DNA from: Vibrio taketomensis
Lineage (GTDB): Bacteria > Pseudomonadota > Gammaproteobacteria > Enterobacterales > Vibrionaceae
Direction of reading: 5' to 3'
DNA length: 64,000 nt
NCBI RefSeq assembly: GCF_009938165.1
Contig: NZ_AP019649.1
Span: 1,798,001 to 1,862,000 of the forward strand
Both the position numbers and the translations under genes were made by a program. Below, piece by piece: positions 1-10,011 of the stretch; the first letter of the stretch is position 1, and every line of letters begins with the position of its first letter. Under the pieces are notes generated by a model, which did no database searches, was not told where the DNA came from, and worked only from the letters and a program-made list of their open reading frames with translations.

Positions 1-2684
1 TTTAAGATCGGCAATGGCAGGTGTACCGTGACACCATCACTATCTTCACCTGGTTCAAATTGGTAGCTCAACTTAAGTTTCAAACCGTTTTGATGCCAGA
101 AGTTCGGATAATCCAAATCAGTTACATGGCTAGCATCGTTTCTAAACAGCATCTCTTTTTCAAAGTTCAGCAGTTCAGGGGTCGCTTTAGAGGCTTTCTT
201 CCACCACGTATCAAAGTGTTTACCCGACACCACTTCGGTGCCAACACGTTGATCGTAGAAATCAAACAGCTCGTCATCATCCACCAAAATATCGCGGCGA
301 CGTGATTTGTGCTCAAGCTCTTCAACTTCCTGTAGTAGCTTACGGTTTTGTTTGAAGAAAGCGTGTTTGGTTTCCCACTCACCTTCCACCAGCGCACTGC
401 GGATGAACAGTTCACGACTCACGTTCGCGTCGATGTTACCGTAGTTCACTAAACGTTTTGCAACAATCGGCACTCCGTACAGCATCACTTTTTCGTACGC
501 CATTACCGCCGCGCGTTTTTTCGACCAGTGAGGCTCACTGTAACTGCGCTTGATAAGATGCTTAGCAAGTGGCTCAATCCATTCTGGTTGGATCTTGGCG
601 ATAATACGGCCCCAAAGCTTTGAGGTTTCGACCAATTCCGCCGACATGACCCACTTAGGCTGCTTCTTAAATAAGCCCGATGCAGGGAAGATATGAAAAC
701 GTGCGTTACGTGCACCTTGGTACTCGTTCTTCTCTTGGTCTTTGATACCAAGATGAGATAGCAAACCGACTAAAATCGCCGTGTGAACGCCTTGGTAGCT
801 CGCCGCTTCTGTATTGAGCTTGAATTCCATCTCACGCATTGATTGGTGAATTTGGAAGTACACATCTTGCCACTCACGGACACGCAAGTAGTTGAGGTAA
901 TCGAGCTTACACTGTTTGCGGAATTGGTTACTGCTCAGCTCTTTTTGTTGTTTCTGAATGTAATCCCACAAATTAACAAAGGTTAAGAAGTCGGAATCTT
1001 CATGGAAGAAACGGCGATGCTTATCATCTGAAGACTGCTGCTTATCACTTGGACGTTCGCGTGGATCTTGAATAGACAACGCCGCCGCAACAATCATCAC
1101 TTCTTTGAGTGCACCATATTTTGGTGCTTCAAGCACCATACGCGCTAGGCGTGGGTCAATCGGCAGACGCGCTAACTGACGGCCAACCGGTGTTAAACGT
1201 TTCTTCGGATCTTTCGCTTCAGCGTTAATCGCACCTAACTCTTCAAGCAGGCGCACACCATCTTGGATATTGCGTTTATCTGGCGCTTCAACAAATGGGA
1301 AGGCTTCGATATCACCCAAACCCAATGCTGTCATCTGCAAAATAACCGAAGCTAAGTTGGTACGCAGAATTTCTGGATCGGTAAACTCAGGGCGAGAATT
1401 GAAATCAGCCTCTGAGTAAAGACGAATACAGATACCCTCTTCAACACGACCACAACGGCCTTTACGTTGATTCGCACTCGCTTGTGATACTGGCTCGATT
1501 GGCAGACGTTGTACCTTAGTACGGTAGCTGTAGCGACTAATGCGCGCGGTACCTGGGTCAATGACATATTTGATGCCTGGTACCGTTAGTGAGGTTTCCG
1601 CTACGTTCGTTGCCAGTACAATGCGACGCCCTGCATGAGGTTGGAAAATCTTGTTCTGCTCGCCGGCTGAGAGTCGAGCGTACAGCGGCACAATTTCCGT
1701 ACTCTTAAGGTTACGTTTCGCTAATGCATCGGCAGTATCACGAATCTCGCGCTCACCGTTCATAAAGATCAGGATATCGCCGTAACCTTCATCACACAGC
1801 TCATCTACCGCCTCAAAGATGCCTTCTAGCTGATCACGATCGTCATCGCCTTCTCCGCTAAGCGGACGATAGCGAGTTTCAACCGGATAAGTACGACCAG
1901 ACACTTCAATGATTGGTGCATTGTTGAAGTGCTTAGAGAAACGTTCTGGGTCAATAGTTGCCGAAGTGATGATCACTTTTAGGTCTGGACGACGTGGCAA
2001 CAACTCTTTTAGGTAACCAAGAATAAAGTCGATGTTGAGGCTACGTTCATGCGCCTCATCGATAATGATAGTGTCGTATTGATTCAGAAAACGGTCGTGC
2101 TGAATTTCAGCCAGTAGGATACCGTCTGTCATCAACTTGATTTGCGTGTTTTCGGAGATCTGATCGTTGAATCGAACCTTGTAACCAACAAATTCACCAA
2201 GCTGAGTGCGCATCTCTTCGGCAATACGGCTGGCAACAGAGCGAGCCGCAAGACGGCGAGGCTGCGTGTGACCAATCAGACCAAATTTGCCACGGCCAAG
2301 CTCTGCACAAATTTTTGGCAACTGCGTAGTTTTACCTGAACCCGTTTCACCCGCAACGATCACTACTTGGTGCTCTTCAATTGCTTTAGCAATATCGTCT
2401 TTTTTCTGGCTAACCGGTAACAGTTCTGGATATTCAATCGTGATTGGCTGCGCACTGCGCTGCTCGACTTCCATCATCGATTGAGCGATATCTAATGCGA
2501 TCTCATCAAACACGGCATTACGTGCCGCATCTTTCTTAATTTTACTTGCGCCGGCAATGCGCTTACTCAAACGGAAGCGGTCGCGCAGCATGCATTGTTC
2601 TAATGCCTTACGCAAAGAAGCCGCACTGTTTGCTTGTGCTTTTTGCGTTGGCAGAGAATCTTTATTCGGCTGTGACGAAGTCAA
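1..2684 (-). CDS. hrpA: ATP-dependent RNA helicase HrpA (C-terminus beyond window)
   Basis: DEAH-box RNA helicase of the HrpA family, linked in E. coli to mRNA processing and ribosome rescue. I translated the frame by hand: the P-loop GETGSGKTT lies at about residue 112, the DEAH box (DEAHERS) at residue 209, and HrpA-type sequence continues without frameshift to the window edge. Some 894 residues are present; the family is usually about 1300, so roughly 400 C-terminal residues lie outside. The start is a TTG at 2684, chosen because AGGA sits 6 bases upstream and the frame is open from there; the next in-frame ATG is inside the N-terminal region. It is transcribed leftward. Very sure of the family, moderately sure of the TTG start. 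Confidence 0.95.
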   Translation of the reverse strand, partial: MTSSQPNKDSLPTQKAQANSAASLRKALEQCMLRDRFRLSKRIAGASKIKKDAARNAVFDEIALDIAQSMMEVEQRSAQPITIEYPELLPVSQKKDDIAKAIEEHQVVIVAGETGSGKTTQLPKICAELGRGKFGLIGHTQPRRLAARSVASRIAEEMRTQLGEFVGYKVRFNDQISENTQIKLMTDGILLAEIQHDRFLNQYDTIIIDEAHERSLNIDFILGYLKELLPRRPDLKVIITSATIDPERFSKHFNNAPIIEVSGRTYPVETRYRPLSGEGDDDRDQLEGIFEAVDELCDEGYGDILIFMNGEREIRDTADALAKRNLKSTEIVPLYARLSAGEQNKIFQPHAGRRIVLATNVAETSLTVPGIKYVIDPGTARISRYSYRTKVQRLPIEPVSQASANQRKGRCGRVEEGICIRLYSEADFNSRPEFTDPEILRTNLASVILQMTALGLGDIEAFPFVEAPDKRNIQDGVRLLEELGAINAEAKDPKKRLTPVGRQLARLPIDPRLARMVLEAPKYGALKEVMIVAAALSIQDPRERPSDKQQSSDDKHRRFFHEDSDFLTFVNLWDYIQKQQKELSSNQFRKQCKLDYLNYLRVREWQDVYFQIHQSMREMEFKLNTEAASYQGVHTAILVGLLSHLGIKDQEKNEYQGARNARFHIFPASGLFKKQPKWVMSAELVETSKLWGRIIAKIQPEWIEPLAKHLIKRSYSEPHWSKKRAAVMAYEKVMLYGVPIVAKRLVNYGNIDANVSRELFIRSALVEGEWETKHAFFKQNRKLLQEVEELEHKSRRRDILVDDDELFDFYDQRVGTEVVSGKHFDTWWKKASKATPELLNFEKEMLFRNDASHVTDLDYPNFWHQNGLKLKLSYQFEPGEDSDGVTVHLPLPIL

Positions 2685-2792
2685 AGCGTGTCCTATTATT
2701 TTTTCTTATCAAAACTACGAAGATTGTATCACAACTTCGCCTATCAACATGCGTTGATGCTATGGATATCTCATCAAGCAGCAACTTGTTGG

Positions 2793-4112
2793 TTAAAAAT
2801 CAAACTGAAGGTAAAGCGTGTTGTAATTACTGCCACCTTTAATTCGGCCAAATTGTGAGGCTTTCTCAAATATCGCACTGCGATGGTGAAGTGAATAACC
2901 AAACCAAACATGTTGCCAATCAGATTGATTGAACAAATCACCAACGTTGACATCCAGCGAGAAGTCCAAGTAATTCAATAGATGGCTTGGTGTATAGCCT
3001 TTGCGCTCCATTTCACTCGCTTCGATATAAGTGATCCGGTCGATATAAGATAACCCTTCCGCAACACCAAAACGCCAGCGTATTGGCCAATCAAAATTAA
3101 AATACGCCTTAATTGCCGCGATATATTCGGTGCTCGAATCTTGCACCTGAGATGACCAATGATGTGCGATGCCCGGTGTGAAATAGATGTCAACAGGATA
3201 ACCAAATAACTCATCGGTTAACGGGTGACCATAAAACAGTGAGGTCATCTGGTTATTGAAAGGATCTTTCTCACGAGCGAAAGAAAAGATATCGCCGATA
3301 TTAGAAGGCGTCGCCCAACCATGTGCGATACGAACATAACGTTGATTAGTTAGTTCAGATTTACGTGGTTGCGATTTATCAGGAAAGAAACCAAAACCAA
3401 ACATCACTTCCGCTTCGTAGCGATCATCGACTCCGACGGCTCTATATGCATTATCATCTAGGCGTGTCACACTCGTTGAACCAAGCAGATAGAGATTTGA
3501 AGTGACATGGTAACGAGCTTCCACCCCTAGATTGACATCCACCCCCGCACCTATATTTTGCCCGCTGAACTGGTCAAAAGCGTAGTAGCGACTGTTAAAA
3601 TCGGCATCCTTGTAGCGCAACGTCATTTGGGGTTCCAGTTGCCAGTCGCCAAATTCGTATTCTGCGGTAGCACGCAAATTGGCGTGCATCCTAAAGGCTT
3701 CATCAGCCATCAATTCCCAATCAAGGTGCCAAGTGTCATTGAGTTTCTGGCGTAATTGCAGACCAAAATCGGCTGTGTCCCCTTGATTAGCATTTTGCAC
3801 CGATGCAGGCAGGTCAACAAAGCGCATGCGCGTTAATGCATTCAACTCCAAGCGCTTATCTTCCCATGCCGCAACATGAATGCCTCCTTCGAGACCATCG
3901 ATAAACACATAATCATTGCCGAAATACATCATTGGCACGAAAGTCGAAACGCGTTGATCACCAATCGTGGTGTCAAAAGGTACCGACGCGACTCTATACA
4001 TGGCCGCAATTCCCCACTCCTGCTCCGCTTGAGCGGCATAAGCAGTGAAAGAAAAAGTGCTCCAAGCACAGATAGCAAGACGAAAAATTGGAGGCGAGTA
4101 GAAATTTGTCAT
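2793..4112 (-). CDS. MipA/OmpV-like outer-membrane protein with a second barrel-like half
   Basis: Predicted outer-membrane beta-barrel protein of 439 residues. A signal peptide covers about residues 1-27, ending near TAYAAQA. The first ~225 mature residues show the MipA/OmpV pattern (surface and periplasmic turns such as MMYFGNDYVF, YEFGDWQLEPQ, EAEVMFGFGFF). The rest is a second stretch of alternating aromatic strands ending in LYLQFDF, a typical barrel C-terminus with terminal Phe, and containing a His-x-Ser pair (HHRS) in a position that recalls PagL-type lipid A deacylases; that resemblance is inference. The single-domain OmpV at 39707 is only 259 residues. An upstream TTG at 4136 is possible; ATG 4112 was preferred because it places the signal peptide at the N-terminus. 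No good ribosome site is visible. Confidence 0.7.
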   Translation of the reverse strand: MTNFYSPPIFRLAICAWSTFSFTAYAAQAEQEWGIAAMYRVASVPFDTTIGDQRVSTFVPMMYFGNDYVFIDGLEGGIHVAAWEDKRLELNALTRMRFVDLPASVQNANQGDTADFGLQLRQKLNDTWHLDWELMADEAFRMHANLRATAEYEFGDWQLEPQMTLRYKDADFNSRYYAFDQFSGQNIGAGVDVNLGVEARYHVTSNLYLLGSTSVTRLDDNAYRAVGVDDRYEAEVMFGFGFFPDKSQPRKSELTNQRYVRIAHGWATPSNIGDIFSFAREKDPFNNQMTSLFYGHPLTDELFGYPVDIYFTPGIAHHWSSQVQDSSTEYIAAIKAYFNFDWPIRWRFGVAEGLSYIDRITYIEASEMERKGYTPSHLLNYLDFSLDVNVGDLFNQSDWQHVWFGYSLHHRSAIFEKASQFGRIKGGSNYNTLYLQFDF

Positions 4113-4221
4113 TTTTTTAATCAAAACAGGCAGCAATTTATTGAATCAGCGACTTTGTTCTTATGTTTCCAACAGATACGACGTTATTATACAAGTATAC
4201 AATCTCTGCTTACTAAAAAAC

Positions 4222-4641
4222 GTGAAAATTTCTGAACTAAAGAATTTGCTTGAAACTCTTCCCAATACTGATGACTTAAACGTCGTCACTGGTGATGAGT
4301 GGTTACCAGAGCAACTGATTTCGACGTCGGTCGTTGATGACATGCTGTTTCTCGAATTTGATAACGCCCCTGATGAGATCCAAGGTGAAGAAGCGCGAGG
4401 CTTCGTTGAGCACGAGATTGACGTCATTCGAAACACGCTAACGCGGATTATGCTGGCCGAGATTGAAGATAATGACAAAATCGATGCGTTACTTAATCTC
4501 TTTTTGCTCGGTCATGAACTGGGCAGTTGTGAATTTATCGAAGCGCTTGATGAAAGCGAACAACTCACCATCGCTGAAGAAGAAAAACAATACCAAAGTG
4601 ACGTCAAAATTCAGGATTCTGAACCCTTATCATTGACCTAA
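4222..4641 (+). CDS. Small acidic protein of unknown function
   Basis: About 139 residues, strongly acidic, predicted soluble and mostly helical; no signal peptide or membrane segment. I do not recognise a named family. The frame is open from 4141, but the first 27 codons look non-coding (mixed, hydrophobic, overlapping the divergent promoter region), so I place the start at the GTG at 4222, giving an N-terminus MKISELKNLL. The ribosome site is weak. The residues GHELGSCEFIEAL near the C-terminal third may be a conserved core. Its divergent neighbour is the MipA/OmpV-like gene; the PhoD-like gene follows after about 100 bases. Confidence 0.55.
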   Translation: MKISELKNLLETLPNTDDLNVVTGDEWLPEQLISTSVVDDMLFLEFDNAPDEIQGEEARGFVEHEIDVIRNTLTRIMLAEIEDNDKIDALLNLFLLGHELGSCEFIEALDESEQLTIAEEEKQYQSDVKIQDSEPLSLT

Positions 4642-4738
4642 GTTCATGCACAGCCACGGTTAACAACTGCAAGCTTCTTGAGGTTACTTGGGTATATGAC
4701 ATAATCGGCTGATATAATTGATTGAATTTGAGTCAATA

Positions 4739-6664
4739 ATGAGCGACACCTCCCAACTTCCGCTGGTTTTAGCTGGCCCGCTACTTAGAAAAACCACAAC
4801 CAAACAATTAGTATTTTGGCTCGTAACTCGCGAGCCCTTGCACGGTGATTTTAATCTTTATGCGGAAGCCGACAATGCGGTGATTTTTACGGCATCGCTG
4901 GCTAAATGCCAGCAATTACGCTTGGGTCAACATGCCTATCTCGTACTAGCCCAATTTTGCGGTCAGTTTCCAGCTAACGTAGCCCTAAGTTACGATTTCA
5001 CCACACAATACGGCAACCTCTCAGCGCTGCAGTCAGAATTGCTCTATGCCGGTGAGTCAAGGCCGACTTTTAGAATCTCTACTCAAGCCGATTACGTACT
5101 GCATGGCTCTTGTCGCAATCCACATCACCCATCCAAAGACGCTTTGGTTCAAGCCGATCTCAACGTCTCACAGCAAGAGCTGTCCCAACGTCCAGATATG
5201 CTCATTATGAGTGGCGATCAAATTTATGCCGATCATGTGGCAGGACCAATGCTTGATGCCATCCATCAAGTATGTCAATTGCTCTGCTTAAGAGACGAAG
5301 TTTTTGATCAAGCGCCAATCCGTTCAAGCCAAGAGTTACGGAATCATCCCTATTGTTATTATCTCCGTGATAAATTGCTGCCAAGCTACAACGACACCAG
5401 CCACTGGCTCAATCGTGTATTCATGCCCAAATACACACCTATTTTTAGTTCGCGAGAATGTGAAAATCATCTGATTAGCTTTAGCGAATTCATTGCTATG
5501 TACCTGCTGGTTTGGTCACCAGCACTCTGGCAATGCATCAATGTGTCAAGACTCGAGCAGCAAGGGTTTATTCATGCAGGGCAATCTCTGTCAAAGGCTG
5601 CCATTCATCAGTGGCACCAAGAAAAACCGCAGATCGATAACTTTGTTGATGGACTAACCGCTACCGCACGCTTAATGGCACATATTCCGACTTACATGAT
5701 CTTTGATGACCATGACATTACGGATGATTGGAATCTCACGGTTGGATGGGAGCACGCTGCTTACAATAACCCATTTGCCTCTCGAATTATCGGCAACGGG
5801 CTCATCGCCTATTGGTTATGTCAAGGCTGGGGAAATGAGCCTGATAATTTCCCAAATGAAATATGGCAGTTGGCTCAACAATACCTAGATGCTCCTGAGT
5901 TGGAGCCAAATTCCCTGACTCACCATGATAATTTGATTCAATATTTGTATCGGTTTGAGCATTGGCACTACACCATCGAAAGCTCACCAAAAGTGGTGGT
6001 ACTGGATACACGCACACGCCGCTGGCGCTCAGAATCTCGAATGAATAAGCCTTCAGGATTAATGGATTGGGAAGCCTTAATTGAGTTTCAGCAAGAGCTC
6101 ATGCATCAAGACAAAGTGATTGTGGTTTCGGCAGCACCAATGTTTGGGGTGAAGTTTATCGAGGCATTACAAAAAAGTATGACCGTACTCGGTCAGCCAC
6201 TTTTGATCGATGCAGAAAACTGGATGGCTCATCCCGGCAGTGCTAACACACTACTCAGTATTTTCACCCACACCAAAACGCCAAGCAATTTTGTTATATT
6301 GTCTGGCGATGTGCATTATTCCTTCGCTTACGACATCAAACTAAGATTCAGAAAATCGAGCCCTAATATTTATCAAATCACATGCAGTGGATTTAAAAAC
6401 CAATTCCCCGAACCGCTATTGGCGATATGTGATCATGTTGACCGCGCACTTTATTCACCGCGATCACCACTCAACTACCTCACCAAACGCAAGCGTTTAA
6501 AAGTATTCAAACGCGATCCTGACTTAGCAGGTAAACGCCGCTTAGTGAACCGTAGTGCAATCGGTGAACTCAAATTAGATAGCCACGGTAAACCCAGTCA
6601 AATATCCATTTTGACAGGTGAAGGAGAGCGAGTCTCTTTCCCTCCTATTGATCAGGACTTGTGA
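4739..6664 (+). CDS. PhoD-like metallophosphatase
   Basis: 641-residue protein of the PhoD-like (alkaline phosphatase D) metallophosphoesterase superfamily. Metal-site motifs appear in order: GSCR at about residue 123, SGDQIYAD at 158, FDDHDITDDWN at about 322, VVLDTRTRRW at about 422 and SGDVHYSF at about 522. The active site should hold two metals. Unlike PhoD itself there is no Tat or Sec signal peptide, so it is probably cytoplasmic; substrate unknown. The frame opens at a TTG (4718), but the ATG at 4739 with GAG upstream starts the conserved sequence. It precedes the TerB-like gene by about 60 bases and may be co-transcribed with it. Confidence 0.8.
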   Translation: MSDTSQLPLVLAGPLLRKTTTKQLVFWLVTREPLHGDFNLYAEADNAVIFTASLAKCQQLRLGQHAYLVLAQFCGQFPANVALSYDFTTQYGNLSALQSELLYAGESRPTFRISTQADYVLHGSCRNPHHPSKDALVQADLNVSQQELSQRPDMLIMSGDQIYADHVAGPMLDAIHQVCQLLCLRDEVFDQAPIRSSQELRNHPYCYYLRDKLLPSYNDTSHWLNRVFMPKYTPIFSSRECENHLISFSEFIAMYLLVWSPALWQCINVSRLEQQGFIHAGQSLSKAAIHQWHQEKPQIDNFVDGLTATARLMAHIPTYMIFDDHDITDDWNLTVGWEHAAYNNPFASRIIGNGLIAYWLCQGWGNEPDNFPNEIWQLAQQYLDAPELEPNSLTHHDNLIQYLYRFEHWHYTIESSPKVVVLDTRTRRWRSESRMNKPSGLMDWEALIEFQQELMHQDKVIVVSAAPMFGVKFIEALQKSMTVLGQPLLIDAENWMAHPGSANTLLSIFTHTKTPSNFVILSGDVHYSFAYDIKLRFRKSSPNIYQITCSGFKNQFPEPLLAICDHVDRALYSPRSPLNYLTKRKRLKVFKRDPDLAGKRRLVNRSAIGELKLDSHGKPSQISILTGEGERVSFPPIDQDL

Positions 6665-6722
6665 TCTGAATCAAATACCACTATCTATAACACTATGAAG
6701 CAACTAGTTAGTGACAGGAATC

Positions 6723-7181
6723 ATGCTCAATTCGATTACCAAACTGTTTAAACAACTGCTGGAAGGACAAGACCTTAGCGACCAGCATAAATCTGACCCC
6801 AACTTGGCAATTGCGTGTTTGCTGTGCGAAGTAGCAGGTGCCGATCATCAAATTGATGCCACCGAAGAGGCAGCAAAACACAAACTTATCGGGCGATTAC
6901 TTGGATTAGATGCCAGTCAAACTGAGGTGCTATTAAGCCGCGCGCAGGCGAAAGCTAAACAGTCAGCATCGCTTTACGAGTTTACCTCGCAGCTGCGTGA
7001 ATTGAGCCAAGAAACGCGTTATGCCTTGATTCAGGCGATGTGGGAAGTTGCGCACGCTGATGGTGAAATTGACCCTTTGGAAGACGCGGTGATTCGTAAA
7101 AGCGCTGAACTTTTGTACGTCGACCATAGTGAGTTCATTCGAGCCAAGTTGTCCGTTACTGATAGCAAAAGTAACCAGTAA
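6723..7181 (+). CDS. TerB-fold (tellurite-resistance-like) protein
   Basis: 152-residue soluble all-helical protein with the duplicated TerB/DjlA-N pattern: a first acidic helix-turn-helix around EVAGADHQIDATEE and a second around EVAHADGEIDPLED, the two likely metal-binding or acidic sites of the family. TerB-like domains occur in tellurite resistance, DnaJ-like co-chaperones and stand-alone proteins of unknown role; this is a stand-alone case without other ter genes nearby. The start is ATG 6723 behind AGGAA; a GTG at 6711 is in frame but less well placed. A terminator follows directly. Confidence 0.75.
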   Translation: MLNSITKLFKQLLEGQDLSDQHKSDPNLAIACLLCEVAGADHQIDATEEAAKHKLIGRLLGLDASQTEVLLSRAQAKAKQSASLYEFTSQLRELSQETRYALIQAMWEVAHADGEIDPLEDAVIRKSAELLYVDHSEFIRAKLSVTDSKSNQ

Positions 7182-7206
7182 CAACACAAACACTCAATAT
7201 TGATTA

Positions 7207-7236
7207 AAAGTCTCATTGCGATGGGACTTTTATTTT
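7207..7236 (+). terminator. Rho-independent terminator after the TerB-like gene
   Basis: Stem AAAAGTCTCAT / ATGGGACTTTT (one G-T pair) around a TGCG loop, followed by TATTTTT. It sits 25 bases after the TerB-like stop codon. Confidence 0.8.
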
Positions 7237-7432
7237 TGCTCATTGATTAACCACCAATTAAGCTGTGTCTCAATAGAATCAATTATCTAGTGACAAGCCA
7301 TCCATTCAAATCAGCAACACCAAAATCTTTTTGTCATTACTATCAATAGTCATTGTGTTGTTATTCTGACAAACCTAACAATAACCTGCCCTGCAGGTAT
7401 TTCTTTGTTTATCACCAACTTAAATTCTATTG

Positions 7433-7464
7433 CAAAATGTAATCTATAAAACCATTACATTTTG
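7433..7464. promoter_or_regulatory. 11-base inverted repeat upstream of chemoreceptor gene
   Basis: CAAAATGTAAT at 7433-7443 and its exact reverse complement at 7454-7464 flank a 10-base spacer, so the two half-sites are two helical turns apart centre to centre. No T-tract follows, so it is not a terminator. It looks like an operator for a dimeric regulator, which cannot be named from the sequence. Confidence 0.45.
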
Positions 7465-7542
7465 TTTGTAGGTACATCACATACAGCTCCGACAACTCAC
7501 TCTATTATGTTGCCAATCAATCACATACGGATATAGGCCACA

Positions 7543-9282
7543 ATGAAATCAGTGTCGTTTAAGGCAAAACTCTACAGTATGGTAATAAGTATTATCACTG
7601 TTACCATCATCACCAGTTATATTAGTGCCAACCACTTTATCGAAAACTATATCGAAACAAGTGAAAGCCAAACGATCAATGCTCAGATGCGACTGATCGA
7701 CCGTGGTATTTCACAAAATATTGCCGACACGATACGACTGGCGGAATCCCTAGACGTCAGTCTACTTCAAGTCGCAAACACAATTAGCAAAACTGATTTC
7801 AACAACATTATCAAAATCTCTTTCGGAATCATTTTTGACAAAAACGGCATGAATGAAGACGAGGCAGCGGCAAAGCGTTATAAAGACATGTTTAACGCAA
7901 CCAATGGTAAGTTAGTCATTAGTGATGTGTTTTATCACGACAATAAACCTATGGTGCGAATCATCGTGCCTCAAGATGCGGAAACTGGCACCATTTATGA
8001 ACTTAACCTTCAGTTCCTCACCGATTCGTTAAACAGTGCTGCAATTCCAGGCACTTACATGGAATTGTATGATGCGAGTAATAACCAAGTCTTCTCCAAT
8101 CTGCAGCCAGGTGACTTAATTGAGCAATCTATTCCTATTAAAGTGCTTGATAAAAACTGGACACTCAAAGCTTATATTAACCAAGAATATACTGAACAAA
8201 ACGCCGCGGCTGTCAGCCAAAAAATTACTTATGCACTGCTCATCGCGGCGATAGCTTTGGTTCCACTAAGCATGCTATTAATTCAGCTTCTATTTAAACC
8301 AATCGCATCGTTAACCCGCGTCGTGCGTGATCTAGCTAGCGGTGAAGCCGATTTGACGCAGAGACTGAATGTTGAATCTCAAGATGAATTTGGCGCAATT
8401 TCTAAAGATATCAATACCTTTATTGCTCAGTTGCAACAATTGGTCGGAAATGTCGTTCAATCGTGTCATGAGACCAGCAGCTCAATCGATCACTTAGAAA
8501 AACAAACCACGGAAAACAAACGTTTATTCCAATCGCATCAAGCTGAGATGGATCAGATGGTGACATCGATACATCAAATGAGCGCATCGTCCGATACGGT
8601 GACGAATGATGCACAGCTTGCAGCTGAACACACGGAAACGGCAAATAATGCAAGTAATCAGTCAAAGCGTGTTATGCAAGAGGCACTCACGAGCTTAAAA
8701 GCGTTAGTTGCTGAAGTAGAGAATACTTCTGAAGCCATCATCGCAATGAGCAAAGATACTCAGAAAATTGGCGATACATTGGTCGTTATCGGTGACATTG
8801 CCGAGCAAACTAACCTATTAGCCCTCAACGCCGCTATCGAAGCCGCCCGAGCAGGTGAACAAGGCCGAGGATTTGCTGTAGTGGCAGACGAAGTGCGTGC
8901 CTTAGCCTCTCGCACACGACAAAGCACCTCGGAAATCAACGAGATGCTGGCGAAATTACAAGCTGGTAATGCGGCTGTGGTAGCGAATATGGAAAATACC
9001 AAGCATCGCTGTAAGATTTACGAAGAACAGACCCATGACGTTAATGGCTCTCTAGACTCAATGATGCAATTTACCAATGACATCAACAATCTAGTAGCAC
9101 AAATCGCGTCATCAGCTAAAGAGCAAAGTACGGTTTCTGAAGAGATAAACAAAAATATGCTGCGCATTCAAGATATGGTGCATACCTTGGTCAGTAACGG
9201 TGAACAAACCTCTGAAAATGCGAACGAACTTAAAGGTCGTAACTTTGATCTACTGAAAACCGTACAACAATTTAAAGTGTGA
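7543..9282 (+). CDS. Methyl-accepting chemotaxis protein
   Basis: 579-residue chemoreceptor. Order of parts: first membrane helix at about 9-29, a periplasmic Cache-type sensor of about 200 residues, second membrane helix at about 229-252, HAMP linker to about 305, then the methylation helices and the highly conserved hairpin tip (around [19 protein letters not shown], about residues 423-441). It would signal through CheW/CheA to the flagellar motor; no ligand can be deduced. It is monocistronic, with its own long leader and a strong terminator. No C-terminal CheR-tethering pentapeptide is present (ends VQQFKV). Confidence 0.95.
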   Translation: MKSVSFKAKLYSMVISIITVTIITSYISANHFIENYIETSESQTINAQMRLIDRGISQNIADTIRLAESLDVSLLQVANTISKTDFNNIIKISFGIIFDKNGMNEDEAAAKRYKDMFNATNGKLVISDVFYHDNKPMVRIIVPQDAETGTIYELNLQFLTDSLNSAAIPGTYMELYDASNNQVFSNLQPGDLIEQSIPIKVLDKNWTLKAYINQEYTEQNAAAVSQKITYALLIAAIALVPLSMLLIQLLFKPIASLTRVVRDLASGEADLTQRLNVESQDEFGAISKDINTFIAQLQQLVGNVVQSCHETSSSIDHLEKQTTENKRLFQSHQAEMDQMVTSIHQMSASSDTVTNDAQLAAEHTETANNASNQSKRVMQEALTSLKALVAEVENTSEAIIAMSKDTQKIGDTLVVIGDIAEQTNLLALNAAIEAARAGEQGRGFAVVADEVRALASRTRQSTSEINEMLAKLQAGNAAVVANMENTKHRCKIYEEQTHDVNGSLDSMMQFTNDINNLVAQIASSAKEQSTVSEEINKNMLRIQDMVHTLVSNGEQTSENANELKGRNFDLLKTVQQFKV

Positions 9283-9312
9283 AGCACCGCTTAACTACAA
9301 ACCTTCTATAAA

Positions 9313-9346
9313 AAAGAACCCCACGTAAATGTGGGGTTCTTTCTGT
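9313..9346. terminator. Strong terminator between chemoreceptor and exonuclease
   Basis: Perfect 12-base stem AAAGAACCCCAC / GTGGGGTTCTTT with a GTAAAT loop at 9313-9342. A-rich and T-rich flanks suit both strands, so it may end the convergent exonuclease gene too. Confidence 0.85.
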
Positions 9347-9380
9347 CTGATGTTATTGCTTCTATGGTAGGAAATATAAT

Positions 9381-9911
9381 TTAAAGCATCGTTAGCGCTA
9401 GTTTGGCAAGATTATAAGCATCCACGTAGCCTGAATGCTGACGCCCTTCCCACTCGATATTCTTCGCTTCTTGCGCCGCTTTATGCCCAATTCGTTTATC
9501 TTTAAGACGGTTCTGAATACGGTACAAGGTGGCAAGATTAACGTATTCGTTGAATGGCATTTCCAAGCCTTTGGCGGCACACTCTTGCGCTAGAATTTGG
9601 TCGTCACGTCCCCATGCCGCGTAAATTTTATTGGCACCACCGAAGTTTTTAATCATTGATTTGATCACTTCGGCTAAAGGACGACCCTGCTTCTCGATTT
9701 TGCGCGGGGTAATTCCAGTCAATTCCGCACAGAACAGAGAAACTTCGTCTTGCTCTGGTTTTACATAGTATTGGGCGCGTTTAACAATTTCACCTTTGAC
9801 TAGATCGATCTCTGCCAAGCCGATTTCAATGATTTCGCCGGTCGTACCAACACCATTTTCATTCCAGCAGCACATTTCTAGATCGAAACAAACGATTCGG
9901 TTGTGATTCAT
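9381..9911 (-). CDS. DEDDh 3'-5' exonuclease family protein (KapD/ERI-1-like)
   Basis: 176-residue protein of the RNase T/DnaQ exonuclease superfamily, close to the KapD (inhibitor of KinA pathway) and ERI-1-like group. Exo I motif FDLEMCCW with catalytic Asp and Glu lies at residues 9-16; ExoII lies around AAWGRDDQILAQ; ExoIII is HSGYVDAYNLAKL near the C-terminus with the His-x4-Asp signature. The protein is a bare exonuclease domain without polymerase or other fusion. The substrate is probably RNA or DNA 3' ends, not determinable here. It is transcribed leftward and convergent to the chemoreceptor. Confidence 0.85.
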   Translation of the reverse strand: MNHNRIVCFDLEMCCWNENGVGTTGEIIEIGLAEIDLVKGEIVKRAQYYVKPEQDEVSLFCAELTGITPRKIEKQGRPLAEVIKSMIKNFGGANKIYAAWGRDDQILAQECAAKGLEMPFNEYVNLATLYRIQNRLKDKRIGHKAAQEAKNIEWEGRQHSGYVDAYNLAKLALTML

Positions 9912-10011
9912 GACTCGCCCGATAAGGTTGTAACTAAAGAGTGAAATTCTAGCCTAAAGCCGCTGACAACCCAAGTCTGGACGCACCATGACAATACTGT
10001 TCGCGCAGTTG

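Larger units (their letters stand above)
7182..7542. other. Intergenic region upstream of the chemoreceptor
   Basis: 361 bases without a convincing gene. It holds the terminator of the TerB-like gene (7207-7236), a short palindrome around CCTGCAGG at about 7384-7398, and an 11-base perfect inverted repeat (7433-7464) placed about 80 bases before the chemoreceptor start. No clear FliA-type promoter was found. Confidence 0.6.
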
